NCBI GenBank assembly: GCA_029721435.1
Contig: CM056576.1
Location: 72,743,876-72,807,875, forward strand
Direction of reading: 5' to 3'
Origin: Gymnothorax reevesii
Taxonomy: Eukaryota > Chordata > Actinopteri > Anguilliformes > Muraenidae
Length of the DNA: 64,000 bases
Shown here one piece after another: positions 10,673-21,840 of the stretch. Below the pieces are notes generated by a model. That model searched no databases and was not told where the DNA came from. It saw nothing but the letters and a program-made list of their open reading frames with translations. Each line of letters starts with the position of its first letter. Position 1 is the stretch's first letter. The position numbers were made by a program, and so were the translations under genes.

Positions 10673-11904
10673 TCCACAGGGCTTAAAGTTCTCCGTCTTG
10701 GGGACGGATTTCCGTCCTGGGGATTCCCTAGAGGCTATTTATGAGATCGATGCAGATTTGCAAAAAAAAAAAAAGTTATATTTGGGGGGGGTGTCTAGCC
10801 ATGGCCGCGATGTCAATGAAAAAAATGTTAAAATGCTGCATATACTTGCTAGTGAGGTGATTTCCAAACTGCGATGCATCCCTCCCCAAGGAAATAAAGT
10901 AAATTTAAACATCTATGAAGATATGCAACTCAGAGTGCACTCAGCAGGGTGCCGCTGGCTGCTGAGCTCTGATGTAACCTGACACCAAGCATTATTTTAG
11001 CGTCAACCAGCTAGCGTTTGTTGTGTCGTGTTGGAGTAACTTAAATGGCAGATCAGCATTGTGACTTCATGATTCACAGTGCTGCGGATTTTAACGGTGA
11101 AGTTATGAAATTCGCTTAGTATGGATGACAGTGTCCAAAAGATGAAATCACTAGGAATAATGGCAGTCAGTGGATTTTTTCTTCAACATCGAAAGTGGAT
11201 TACACCATGTGAACATCAGGTATGATCTAAATATATAACGTTAGCCTATATTTACTGGGAAGGTAGCAGTGGCCAAATCCCAGTGACGGTCCGTTGGCAG
11301 AAACCGAGGGCCAGCAATAACCTCACCTTTCACTTCTTAATGACAGACACCTCTCGCAGTTTACCTCCCTGATTAGAAACAGTTGCTCAGACTGATTGGA
11401 AGACGAGAATCTAATTTATTTTTGAAAGCCTTGTTATAAGTTGCGTTACGAAATTATACGTCGTTCACTTCCGCACACCAATGGCTACGGAAAATATCAA
11501 TAGCCCATGTTTTTATAATTTCTGGATTTGCGTAAATTAGTTCGAGAGGTTCATTGAGCAATAAGTCATGAGAATCCGTTCTATAGTCTGAATGTAGTGA
11601 CAGCTAAAGAGCGCTGTTAGGTACGATGCACAGCTGAGTGATAACAAAAATAATTGCTGCCGAGTCCGCAAAAGTTTCGGATTTTTTCAGATTGTCATCC
11701 TTGCGGAATCACATCAACTATATCAACAAAGCCAATCGCTTTGTCATTAACATTTCTTAATCATTACGTGTTGCGCATTGGTGGTGGCTGTTCTGTTAAC
11801 TGTTTGATTGTTAATCAGGCAAACCTGATCGCAAACAGTTTAAGAGCAATTATCCGGGAAAGGTAATGTTACTGAAGGCCTTCCTGACATCTGACGGGAC
11901 GCCA
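10673..11904. other. Intronic stretch without a recognised element
   Basis: Starts with GC-richer sequence (GGCTTAAAGTTCTCCGTC, then an A13 run at 10762). The rest is AT-rich and lacks exon-like or domain-bearing frames. A short frame at 11654-11866 is not recognisable. Confidence 0.3.
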
Positions 11905-12252
11905 CTGCCAAATCCTCATTATAGAAGCGCACCAAAGCGTTCAGCACACGGTCCATGTTTGTATTGGTGGCCTCGTCAGCATTTAGAGAAAAATAAAACA
12001 TGTTCAACTTGTCTGATAACTGTTTTTTTGTCTGAGTGGAAATTCCATGGATGTACTCATATGACGCCTGTGTGTTTTAGTTTTAGTAGACCATGTACTA
12101 GTGAACTTTACCGTTATGAAACTGTATGAAACAGCAAACTTCTAATAAAGTCATCAATCAATGACTGTGCAACTGTGAACGAAAGGTCGTGCTCTGCAAT
12201 AAATGTGCAGATACGCACTTTATGATTGCACACACGATCGGTTATTGATTCG
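11905..12252 (-). repeat. Inverted copy of the hAT-like transposase 5' part
   Basis: The reverse complement of this segment matches 12760-13060. Matching landmarks are GCAATAAATGTGCAGATACG, AAACACACAGGCGTCATATG and CCAATACAAACATGGACCGT. The arms face each other across 12253-12759. An indel of about 50 bp lies between the inner and outer parts of the alignment. The copy carries stops and is not a separate gene. Confidence 0.8.
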
Positions 12253-12462
12253 TTGTTGTTATGTATTCTTACGTTATCTTGCATTAAAAAAGCATTGTTA
12301 CGTGTGCAAATCCACTATTCTGGGTTATGTTTTAGATCAACCGCGTCTGCAACTACTGTATCATGATTGGCTGGAGTATTCACCGCCTTGCATTGTTTGA
12401 CTCAAAATATTACCCACGTGTGCTGTCACTGCTGTGGTACCGGTTCAGTCTGCGAAAAATCA

Positions 12463-13323
12463 TGGAGCGGTTAGTTGTGAAGGAAGGATCAGACATGACT
12501 AATATTGACAGCACTGTCAAAAACAAATGGAGGTGGGCTTGGTTGGATGAGATAGGTGACACAGGAAAGCCATTCAGGTCCTGGTGTCAAAAATGGAAGG
12601 AACCAGGAGCTTGTTTCTGTTGTGTTTGCAACAGAAAGCTGTTGTACGGTTCAAACGGCAAAAAAGCTTTTCAAGCACAACAATGAACCAGGTCACAGGG
12701 CTGCTGTCAGAGCTCTCCAACACTGTACAGTGCTACCAGGTGCGGATGTGAGGATGCTCGCCAATCAATGACTGATCGTGTGTGCAATCATTAAGTGCGT
12801 ATCTGCACATTTATTGCAGAGCACGATCTTTCGTTCACGGTAGCACAGCCACTTGCTGAACTGATTAAAACTGTTGCACAGGACAAAAATGCACTGTCTA
12901 GATTAACAGTTTCAAACACACAGGCGTCATATGTGTGCACTCACGGACAAGCTGAACAACATTTATTTTTCCCTAAATGTTGATGTGGCCACCAATACAA
13001 ACATGGACCGTGTGCTGAACGTTTTGGTGCGCTATTATGATGAGGATTTGGGCAAAGTTGTTACTCATCACTTGGCCTCAAGAAAAGCCAATATTGCTGA
13101 TACAACAACCCTCACAATCGAGCTGACAGATGTCATAAAATCCTATCGCCTAAACTGGAACCAAGCTGTCAGCATTCTGCTGGACAACTGTGCTGTCATG
13201 AGAGGAAAGAAGGCTGGAGTGGAGACAATGGTCAGGAAGGAGAACCCTTCATTGCTTGATACCAGTGGAGATACAGTGCACATGGTATGCACTGCTCAGC
13301 AGTGTGTAAAAAGAATAACATGA
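12463..13323 (+). pseudogene. hAT-like transposase pseudogene
   Basis: The reading starts at ATG 12463 (MERLVVKEGSDM). A W-rich segment follows, then a zinc-finger-like block (CFCCVCNRKLLYGSNGKK, with His residues supplied in the next frame as FKHNNEPGH). A one-base slip in the A-run at 12660 breaks it there, and stops follow near 12769. The longest open part (12931-13323) reads NVDVATNTNMDRVLNVLVRY, then LDNCAVMRGKKAGVET and NPSLLDTSGDTVHMVC. This resembles the N-terminal catalytic region of domesticated and active hAT-type transposases in fish, where an Asp-containing DNC motif precedes KGKK. The C-terminal dimerisation region is absent. The assignment to hAT is from family resemblance. Confidence 0.65.
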
Positions 13324-14324
13324 TTTGACTGTTTTGCTAGACTAGTGTTAACTAAGTCTGAGCAGGTGCAGTTAGTATATTAAAGATTTGTCAATATTGC
13401 CAATGCAACATTACAGCCTGGTAATACTACTTTTTCTCTGGACTGGCATTTTTATTTAAAGGGTTGTAACAGCTTGCCTCCATTTAGTGTAAGTCAACAT
13501 ACTATTTGCTCCCACCCAAAAAGGCGTGTGGGGACTGGGGACCCCCCAAAATATACGCGGTCTGTGTGCATTTCATGCGGGAAAACCACAAAATTTGCGC
13601 CGTGGGCCCTGCGGGTGCTTCGCGCCCGCGCATGTGTACTCAAAAAAAATTGCCAAGGTTGGCAGGTCTGCTGCTACGCACTTTTGCTTTAAAGTCCTAC
13701 AGTAATTTTAATATTTGAAATAGACCAGACTAGCAATAGACAGACTACAACTTCAGCAGGTGTTTATGTTAAAATGAAGCACGAATTGTACACATTCACA
13801 ATTAAGGCATTTGAGAACTGTGAAGTAGCATATCACCCAATTTATTGGTGTGTGCTGGGCGCACAATGTTGTTTATATTTCTGTTATATTGCCATTGTCT
13901 AGGACAGGGGCCAGGGCTAGACCGTTGCAAGCTTAGAGCCCCTTTCAGAATGTCTTATCCCACGTCTGAAATTTTCAGTCCTGGGATTTTTTTTTGCTTT
14001 AAGCCCTGCATCCAGCTCAAGGACTGCGATAAAAAGGGAAACCACACGAGCCGGCTGCGATGGGAAATAGTTTTATTTTCCAAAGAAGAAACTGAAACAA
14101 TATAATTTGAGGATCAGTATTGGTGGCGTATGGGTTTGTGAAAGTGTGCGCAAGCAGTACACAACAACAAAGGCAAAAGTCATGCTGCTGTCAGGTGTGG
14201 TGAGGAGACAGGATCTCCTCCAGAGAAAGAGCAGTGTGAAGCAAATGCAGTTGGTCACATCTCATTTTTAAGCAACAGTGTCAGATCATATCCTGTGGTC
14301 GTGGAAAATGTGTTGTTCTCTGTT
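13324..14324. other. Intronic stretch without a recognised element
   Basis: A GC-rich island at 13510-13640 and short unrelated frames are all that I can see. No splice-bounded exon is apparent. Confidence 0.3.
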
Positions 14325-14420
14325 TCAGAAGGGTCAAATTATTGGCCTGCATCAGGCAAAGAAAACAACTGAGGACCTTGCTGAAACTACTGACATTTTG
14401 TTTCAAATTGTAGTTACGAG
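14325..14420 (+). pseudogene. Tc1-like transposase N-terminal fragment (family 3)
   Basis: The frame reads KGQIIGLHQAKKTTEDLAET, a typical first helix-turn-helix of a Tc1 transposase from fish. Homology ends after about 30 codons. A relative of the same family is at 51190-51540 on the other strand (GQVIGLYLAEKTMND). Confidence 0.65.
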
Positions 14421-14941
14421 CTATACATTTAAATTTGGTTAAGAACTGTAGATATTGAAGCTTACTACCCTTCTAAGACAACTATCACTAGCCTATTCTA
14501 TTAGCGTAATCATACACATGGGCAAAAAAGAGAAACGTTACGTTACTGCAAAGAGTGGGAAAACAATGTTGTTGAGCAGAAAATTGTGAACTCCGTAGAG
14601 CCACCTTACTTGCATTGTATTTCATTTGTCAATAAATGCTGTTGATGATTCATTAGATATGCCCAGCTCGGGTAGCCTGCGATGAAACTGTAGCATTAAA
14701 TATGCAGCTACAGAACCAATTGCACGATATAAGTAAATCTGTTCTGTCCCAAATTTCAGCAGAGAGCTGAATAATATTCATGTTAACTGGCAAGTATACA
14801 AATTCTGGCATTGATTTTTGGTAATCTGAGGCACATTATACCAAATAACCTGTCCTGAAAATTTCAGGCAACGGTCTCTGATAGTTCATAAGTTATGACT
14901 TATTGAAGTTGGCATATTGTGCAGCAACACTTGTTTTTGCA

Positions 14942-17315
14942 CAATACTGTCATGGATTTGAAGTCAGGGTACAATCAGGTAAAGATTGAAGAGGAGGATA
15001 AATGCAAAATGGCTTTTGTTAAACCCTTGGGGTTTTTGGAGTCCAACAGGCTGCCCCAAGTGGTGACAAATGTTCCAAGCTCCTTCCAGTAGGTCGGCGG
15101 TTCCCAAACTTTCTCTGCTGGGCCCCACTTTGGTACATCAGAGAATTTTTGTGCCCACGCCCCTCCACAAAAAAAAAAGAACAGCTAATACATTTAGTTT
15201 TCAGAGTCCATTGCAGTTTATTTCACACATTGTAATTAATAAAAACCTCAACCTTTTTGGGAAAAAAAGTAAACTGCCATAAACTGTAAACTGTAGGTTG
15301 TCATAAATTACAACTTGGCTACTGTTAGAATGAGAAATAAATAACAAAATAAAAAACCACCACAGTGTAATTATTTTTAGTGTAACTGTTTTCAAGCACC
15401 TTAACTGTGTAATTATGTTCAGTGTAACAGGTTTAATTTTTTTTAATATTCAACAACATCGCTATTAATGCATTTTCCGGACACCAACAGAAACTCATTT
15501 GCATACAGCCAATCAGCGACCTTGTGCTGGACCTCTGAAGGAGTGTCTCGAGACAGTTACATTTTCTCTCTCTTCACTGGCCTTGCGCTAATAATGTAAA
15601 AATAAAAGAGATCGCGTCAGCTAATTCTAGAAAATATTAATGCTCTGAACAGATGATTTTATCAATCCTGGCTGGAAACATTAAAAAGTATTGGCAGGTT
15701 TGGAAATGGCCACCGCATTTTCAAATGAAGGACACGAAGATTTAACCATTCAAAACCTCTCAAAGTATAAAATCATTTGGCTGAATCACACCCCTCTGCC
15801 TGAGTATAGCTATGGCTGTCTACTTAAAATCATGTTTCTATGATGCAGAAAGAAAGCAACATAAGCAGCCGACCGCAAAGTGCGAAAAAAATTCATGAAC
15901 ACCACTTGCCAAACCTGCCGATATGTTTATAATGTTCAGTAGCGAGGCTAGATAAAAATAATCTGCCAGCCTACAGGGCATTCATATTTTTGAGAATAAC
16001 CTGACGCAATCTCGGTTATTTCTTCTTTATATACATCGGATTTTGTTCGGTGTCACTATTTTATTATTAATATGCCAGATCAGTACAGGATAAAAAAGTG
16101 GCGAGTTGGGTATCGCTAGACTACATTGATTGTAACCTGCTCATTTCACCAGCTTCAGATATTTGAACAACTACATTCTTCATAAATTATTGATGAAAAT
16201 AGCAGGCTAGATGAATGATTTTGCCAACAGTTACGCTGAGAGTAAGGCAAGCTTACGATGTAATCACAGTGTTCTGGGCAGCGAATGGACTGTGCAGTCA
16301 GTGGTTCCGAGACCGTACCTCGGTGCAAGTTCAGTAAAGACATAAAAAATTAAACCGTCTCAAGACACTCCTTCTGCGGTCCGGAACAAGGTTGCTGATT
16401 TGCATATGCAAATAATTTTCTGTTGGTGTTGGTGGGGGAAAAAATTTGCTTCCCCACACCCCACGCCCCCCCTGCAATTGCTCTGCGCCCCCCACTTTGG
16501 GGACCACTGCAGTAGGTAATGGAAAATTGCATGGGTGCAGTGAGCCTCAGTGTTCAACACGCTCGAGGACCATGAGAAGAGACTCCCGTGAGTCCTGAAT
16601 AAGCTGAAACTATCACATGAGAAATGTTTTTTTTTTTTTCTTTTCCCCCAGAAGTCTGTGCAGTATTTGAGCCATGTAATTTCTGAAGATGGAGAGAAAA
16701 CAGACCCTGATAAGATTGCTGCGCTCATGACCTGGCCCAGGCCTAAAAACATACCTGAACTGAAGTAATTTTTGGGATTTACAGGCTATTTCTGCAGATT
16801 TGTCAGGGATAATTCAAAAAATGCCAGGCCGCTGCATGTTTTTACAGCTGGCTGTACAAAACACCCCAAATCAGTGTCAGATAGTGAACTCAAGCGCCCT
16901 TTCAATGAGAAGTGGACACCCTCATGGGAAGAGGCATGTAAACCCTGACAGAGAAACTGTCTGCACCTGTACTTGGGTTTTTTAATCCCAGAAAACCATA
17001 CGTTCTGCGCACACAAGCCAGTTTGCATGGATTGGGTGCCGCCTTATGCCAGGAGGAAGAGGGTCATTTGGGGGTCATTGCATTGGGCAGCAGAGGGCTG
17101 TCAAACTACGGACAAAGGTACCCCACTCTTAAACGTGAATTTATTGCATTAAAGCGATCAATCAAATGACAAGTTTGCTGATTACCTATACAAAGCTGAC
17201 TTCAGTCATGACTGATAAATATCCAAGGACTCACACATCGACATCAGCTCAAATGGATGCCACCGGGCATCGGTTGCTTGCACCTCTGTCCAATTTAATC
17301 TTACTGAAAAAGGAA
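14942..17315 (+). mobile_element. Ty3/gypsy pol fragment, split by a hAT element
   Basis: Two blocks form one decayed pol. Block one (14942-15094) has the reverse-transcriptase motif A region (TVMDLKSGYNQVKIEEEDK, then KMAFVKPLGF). Block two (16510-17315) continues with the thumb and connection (VISEDGEKTDPDKIAAL, then FLGFTGYFCRFVRDN) and RNase H (LHGLGAALCQEEEGHLGVIA, then SNYGQRYPTLKREFIALK and MDATGHRLLAPLSN). Frameshifts and stops are many. The two blocks join in the right order across a hAT insertion at 15095-16509. No LTR, gag or integrase was seen. It is a dead, 5'- and 3'-truncated copy. Confidence 0.85.
15095..16509. mobile_element. Non-autonomous hAT element inside gypsy pol
   Basis: The exact 8-bp target duplication CAGTAGGT flanks the element at 15087-15094 and 16510-16517. 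The ends are CGGCGGTTCCCAAACTT and, inverted, CAGTGGTCCCCAAAGTGG. Inside are longer inverted segments: AACAGAAACTCATTTGCATA with GGAGTGTCTCGAGAC on the left (15487-15560), and their partners on the right (16350-16425). No transposase frame is present. The 8-bp duplication and CAG.GGTCCCCAAA ends are hallmarks of hAT transposons. The left arm holds about 300 bp of extra AT-rich sequence (15180-15470). Confidence 0.88.
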
Positions 17316-18540
17316 TCAGGATGCATTTTACAATGTTTACAATGTTTCAAAACATCCGTCACCATGTTTCCATATTTAACATTAGATAAATATGTATTGG
17401 TGTTGAAAAAAATTCAAAATTTCAGCTCATTCGGACCAAAAATGAATTTTTGGTGAATTATTTTCTAAGGGTACTGTTCGTTAGTTTTTTTTATTGTTTT
17501 TTTTTGTCAATTGACATTTTTTTTGTATTTAACATGGCATAACTTTTGTATTATTACACCTATATCTTTGAAACTTTGCATCTAAGCTAATGTTATACCG
17601 CTTAATCAGAAAATCAAGTCCAGTTTACTTTGGCTTTCTTGGTTGTGGAGCTATGAGGACACTAAAAGTGCCTTTTGTTCAGACAGTTCCATGTTCAGGT
17701 CCCCAAAGCACCCCCTATATAAATCATAGCATAGGCTCTCTGGAATTTCTGATTAGAACTGAATTTTAGAACTGCCAAACAGAAATGAGATCTAGTCCAA
17801 AAAACCTAAGACAAACCTAAGATTGTTGGTTTGTGCAAGACGCTAGCTAAATTACACTGTTAAGCCCTCTGTGTTGGCTGGCCGTGTCAGCTGTGCCTCT
17901 GTGTTGGTCGGAGGGATCGGTTTCTTCTGCCCCGGACGTCAACTGCTGCCGGACCTGCCAGGATCCTTGTGGCCTTTTGGCCGCCTTTGGCAGTTTTCCT
18001 CGATCCTTCCCAGTCCATGGAACTGTTGACTTGGTGCTGTGGGGCATTGGCAGTCGTCCACATTACCGTGTTGTTCTTCGTCAATTTTGCCTCTTAAACG
18101 CGCGGTAGGCCTATGGTTTTAATCTTGAAAAACCTTTTGCCACAGAGTCAGTCCTTTTTAATAACGATGTTCCAAGCCAGGTTTTTTTATTTGTTAAATT
18201 CATATATTTACTTCATTGCTTCCATCGCCATCACAATATTATTCTTTTAGTTTTTTACCATTCTGATTGCGTAACCTCTAACGAGATGATATTTTCTGAT
18301 TGTCTTCATAATTCACTAGCATTTGGTACCACTAAAGGTACTTTTCCTTACTCGCTGTTAATTATGGTCTCTCATTTCTAAGACCAGACACGGTTCTGTG
18401 TTTAAAAAGAATCTTTCTGGAATGGGTGTCCAAAATGCAATCTCAAGGTAATTGATATTGTTACTGTTGCTCGTCTCTGGCAATATTAATACTAATTCTG
18501 GCTCAGAGCCTCTCATAGATAATTTGTCATTTGTCAACAC
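17316..18540. other. Intronic stretch, possible LINE 5' region
   Basis: No gene is recognised here. A GC-rich block at 17880-18110 precedes the LINE endonuclease remnant that starts at about 18545 and could be its 5' untranslated region, but nothing in the sequence proves this. Confidence 0.3.
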
Positions 18541-18544
18541 CTTA

Positions 18545-19300
18545 TGAGTTTAGTAACAGACATGGTCTGGGTTTTCTCTATATAAATGCAAGAAGCCTTG
18601 TACCTAAGCTCAATATTTTGAAAACATGTTTTTTTTTTTGTTTTTTTTTTTTTTTACCGCTTAACCTGATATTGTTTTAGTTTCTAAAACTTGGCTGAAA
18701 CCATCAATCACTGATCACGTAGTGTACATTAACGATTACAATGTATTTAAAACTGACCGCAAAGGTAGAGTTGGAGGAGTTGTGATTTATATTTCTTGTA
18801 AATTTCATCGATCTGTTCTCAAATCTGTTTCGATACCAAGACAGTTCGAGTTCTTGGCTGTTCAGATCATTGTAGAAAATGCCCATCTCATGGTTGTTGG
18901 CTGCTACAGGCTGCCTTCTGCCATTAATGATTGTATTTCTAATTTAACTGATCTCTTGTCTAATTTAATTACATTGGAATTGATTTTGCTTGGTGACTTA
19001 AATTGGGATTGGATGAGTGACAAATCTGCCGGCTTTAAGTAGGTTTGTGACTCTTTGAATTTAACTCGGCTCATAGATGTCCCTACTTGTATTAACTCTA
19101 CCAAACCTGGCAGTGAAAGTCTTATTGATTTAATTCTTACTAATGCAACCTATAAGTATGTGGCAATTGGTGTCTTCGCTAATGATATCAGCGATCATTG
19201 CTCCATTGATTGTATTAGAAGCACTAAATTATACTTAGACGTAGTTTTAAACATTTTTATGAACAGGCTTTCCTGCATGTGACTTGGCCTCTGTCAAGTG
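18545..19300 (+). pseudogene. LINE endonuclease domain remnant
   Basis: The reading shows the start of an apurinic-type endonuclease of a non-LTR retrotransposon (GLGFLYINARSLVPKLNIL near 18570). It continues with SKTWLKPSITDHV, YNVFKTDRKGRVGGVVIYIS, the ILLGDLNWDW motif (18985-19015) and DLILTNATYKY ... GVFANDISDHC (19120-19200). The GDxNW and SDHC motifs are the metal-binding and active-site regions of this nuclease family. An in-frame TAG at 19040 and loss of sequence after about 19260 make it inactive. The clade is likely CR1/L2/Rex-like, but I cannot settle it. No reverse transcriptase follows. Confidence 0.82.
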
Positions 19301-20189
19301 GCATTTAATATCTTTAATTCCTTCTGTTGATGATGCTGTTCATTTTTTTTCAGCATCACTTCCTAAAAATCATGAATAAACATCCCCCTCTTAAAAAAAT
19401 CACGACCACAACTTTCTTGCTGTGAGGCAGCAGTGCTAACCAGTTGGCAAGGATGGGTTGATGAAAGTATTTGACCCAGCAGTAAAAAACACAAGCAACA
19501 GTCTATCAACCACAAAATTGAGGTTTGCTAGATTACTGATGCATCTGGGTAATAAAATTATTTGGAATGCTGGTTGAGTCCAAAATATCTGCCTCATGCT
19601 TTCTGTATTTTGATCGGTCTTTGGGGGACCAAATCATTTTTGTGTCCATTTTGTATGTATCTTCCACACAGGACACTTTAAATTCAGAGCAGTTACACTT
19701 CGATCTTATGTTTTGTTCACTGAGGAGTTGGTATTGTGCTGCCTCATTTTATTGGAAGATTATGGAACATTGCTGAAAACAAAAGTTATGTTGGCCATCG
19801 CTAACGAAATGAAGACTATCACTGACTAGCTGGCTAGCAAACGCATTGCTCCCATTCTGTTGTTTCTTTTTCTGACACTTTTGGGTAGTGTGGTTTTTAG
19901 GTTTTCCCCTTCATCTCCCACTATTTTCAGAACTTCAGTGCTCAGATGTTAAAGGTAGACCAGTGATTACCCTCCATCTGGAAACTTGTGTGATTTTTTT
20001 TTATTATTATTATTATTCAAAGGTGATTTTTGAATTCTGCATTCATTCATTTTATCATTATTTCCTGTTTTTATTCATTAAAATAGCAATATTGCTAAAT
20101 ACAAATGGCGAAAGCTCAACAAAAATATAAAATCTAAAGGTCCCCAAAAAATAAACTGTTGGGAAAAAAGTCTGGAATTTTTATTTGGT

Positions 20190-20480
20190 AAAAAGGCAGC
20201 ACCCTGCCATCATGCTACTACAACGATGTTTGTCAGTTGAAATGATGTTTATATTGTGGAATGCTGTTAGATTTATGCCATATGTAACAGGACCAGTGTC
20301 AAGAAAGTTCCACTTATGACTCATCAGTCCAGAGAATAATATCTGAAAACATTTTTTTGGCAGACGTTACACAACTTTGTGTAAGAAGCAATTATACAAG
20401 CTTGCATTTCGCTTTGATCAGAAATGTAAATGGCACGCTTTCCGTCCCAGGGTGAACTATGAGACCGTTTAAATAAGCAG
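20190..20480 (-). pseudogene. Tc1-like transposase core fragment
   Basis: On the minus strand the segment carries the recognisable stretch ILWTDES.VEL (near 20335), the neighbourhood of the second catalytic Asp of Tc1 enzymes, followed by a decayed YVW-like and HGG.VM-like region. On the + strand the known antisense pattern CTCATCAGTCCAGAGAATAA is visible. It is heavily degraded, with no flanking ends identified. Confidence 0.55.
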
Positions 20481-21191
20481 TTCCTTTAAAGAGTACGTGT
20501 GCATGCTGATGTGGCACTGTTGAAAAATGTACAGAACTTTATCATGGAGAAAAGGCATGTTTTCATTCATTCATATTGAGCTTCATGAGTCAAAAGTTGG
20601 TTTGTCTTTAGCATATGATTATTTTATGATTTGACAGTTTATAATTTTGAGGGCTCTGACAACTTGGGGAGCCACTTGGATGCCCAACTTATGTGGCTCA
20701 TAAACAGTGGTTGATTTTTAAGAAATCAATGTCAGAAGAAGTAAACTTGTACTCAAGGAGTTTATGATCGCAGAAATATGTTGTTTTAACTCCTAGCCAT
20801 TTTTCAATTCTCAGTATTTTTTAAATAATTTCATCACTGAATTTTCTGAATTTCATTGCTGATTATTTTTTTTTTTTTTTGGATGTGTGTTTTTGGCCCT
20901 TACTCTTCACTAAGATTATGAAAAGAAACTGACATACGATGGAATTCTAAATTCTATAAGTGTGTTGTTTCGTTTAAGTCATTTTCCTCTCTCTCTGTGA
21001 AGCTCAAATCTTGAACTATAAAGCCTTAAATAGGGTAAAGCATAAAAAGCCATATTTAGCTTCTGCACAAAGGGGTTAAACCAGCAGGATTTTCTGTCTT
21101 GCGGTTTTTTGACTGGTTTGACTGTCACGTGAAGTGTTTGGTCCTCTGTAGTTTTATGTGGGTAACTTCGTTCCTTTCCCCTCTTTTGCAG

Positions 21192-21233
21192 GAAATGGAG
21201 AACACGGTGCGGAATTTGGATACATTCCTGTGA
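21192..21233 (+). CDS. ATAD2B: ATAD2B-like gene, last coding exon and stop
   Basis: After the acceptor TTTTGCAG, the frame carried over from 6082 reads EMENTVRNLDTFL and then TGA (21231-21233). Joining the exons gives THMTE-EMENTVRNLDTFL, a short acidic helix at the protein C-terminus. The exon is phase 0 and in register with the previous one, which is good support for real coding sequence. Sequence continues into a long 3' UTR. Assignment to ATAD2B rests on the previous exon and the KLHL29 neighbour. Confidence 0.7.
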   Translation, partial: EMENTVRNLDTFL

Positions 21234-21654
21234 AAGACAGCGAGCCATTCAGGTTGATCCTGATTACAGACTCATAGATCAGAAAGAGCTCAGTCCTGCC
21301 AACCACCCCTTCAGCCTCACCTCCCCCCGCCCCACCCCCGCCGCCCTGCCACAGGTGTGAAACCGCGGGTTTTACTGAGGAAAAAAGAAACAGAAAAAAA
21401 CAACCAGACTTTGAAAATGGTAATTTTTGGTGCTATTCTCTCAGGTATCTGGACAGAACCAAACACAATACAAATTTTTTGTTTTATTTATCATTGAAAT
21501 ACACATGCTAATGCTGTCTGATGTTCCTGGTGCTAACATATCAATTTGCTGCTCTTGGTTTCCTTGAAAATTTTAAATCTGGGATAAAGGCACATTTGCA
21601 CACACAGGCACACACTCAAGACCCATGTAGACACACACACATTTGTATAGCTAA

Positions 21655-21840
21655 ACTTGTGAGGACATTCACTTGACTTAAATTATGTTCAGCTTTTTGC
21701 AAACCCGTAACTGCAACCATGTTATGCCTTAGCTCAACCTAACCCCAACTGTAACTGTAGCCCTTACCAATTGGCTATAATTGCGAGCTGCCCTCTGTTA
21801 GGAGCACCCAAAATGTCCTCTCATCCCCAAATGTCCTCAC
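21655..21840 (+). repeat. Teleost GTGAGGACATT repeat
   Basis: The repeat opens CTTGTGAGGACATTCAC, has a middle of CTCAACCTAACCCCAACTGT, and closes CAAATGTCCTCAC, giving inverted GTGAGGACATTT ends. This is a very widespread fish repeat, flanked here by CA-rich simple sequence (21598-21645 and 21870-21930). It sits in the probable 3' UTR. Confidence 0.65.

Larger units (their letters stand above)
6083..21191 (+). other. ATAD2B: ATAD2B-like terminal intron (15.1 kb)
   Basis: The intron runs from the GTGAGT donor at 6083 to a strong pyrimidine tract and TTTTGCAG ending at 21191. Both flanking exons are in phase 0. Much of its length is transposon sequence: Tc1 pieces, a fold-back element, hAT-like and gypsy remnants, and a LINE endonuclease domain, each listed separately. 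Pieces I could not assign are 6641-7996, 9490-10110, 10673-11900, 13324-14324, 17316-18540 and 19301-20190. Confidence 0.65.

Noticed and set aside
10681..10982. Possible extra ATAD2B exon after a CAG
   Set aside because: The frame runs through a poly(A) run, has no donor in phase, and the two accepted exons already join perfectly.
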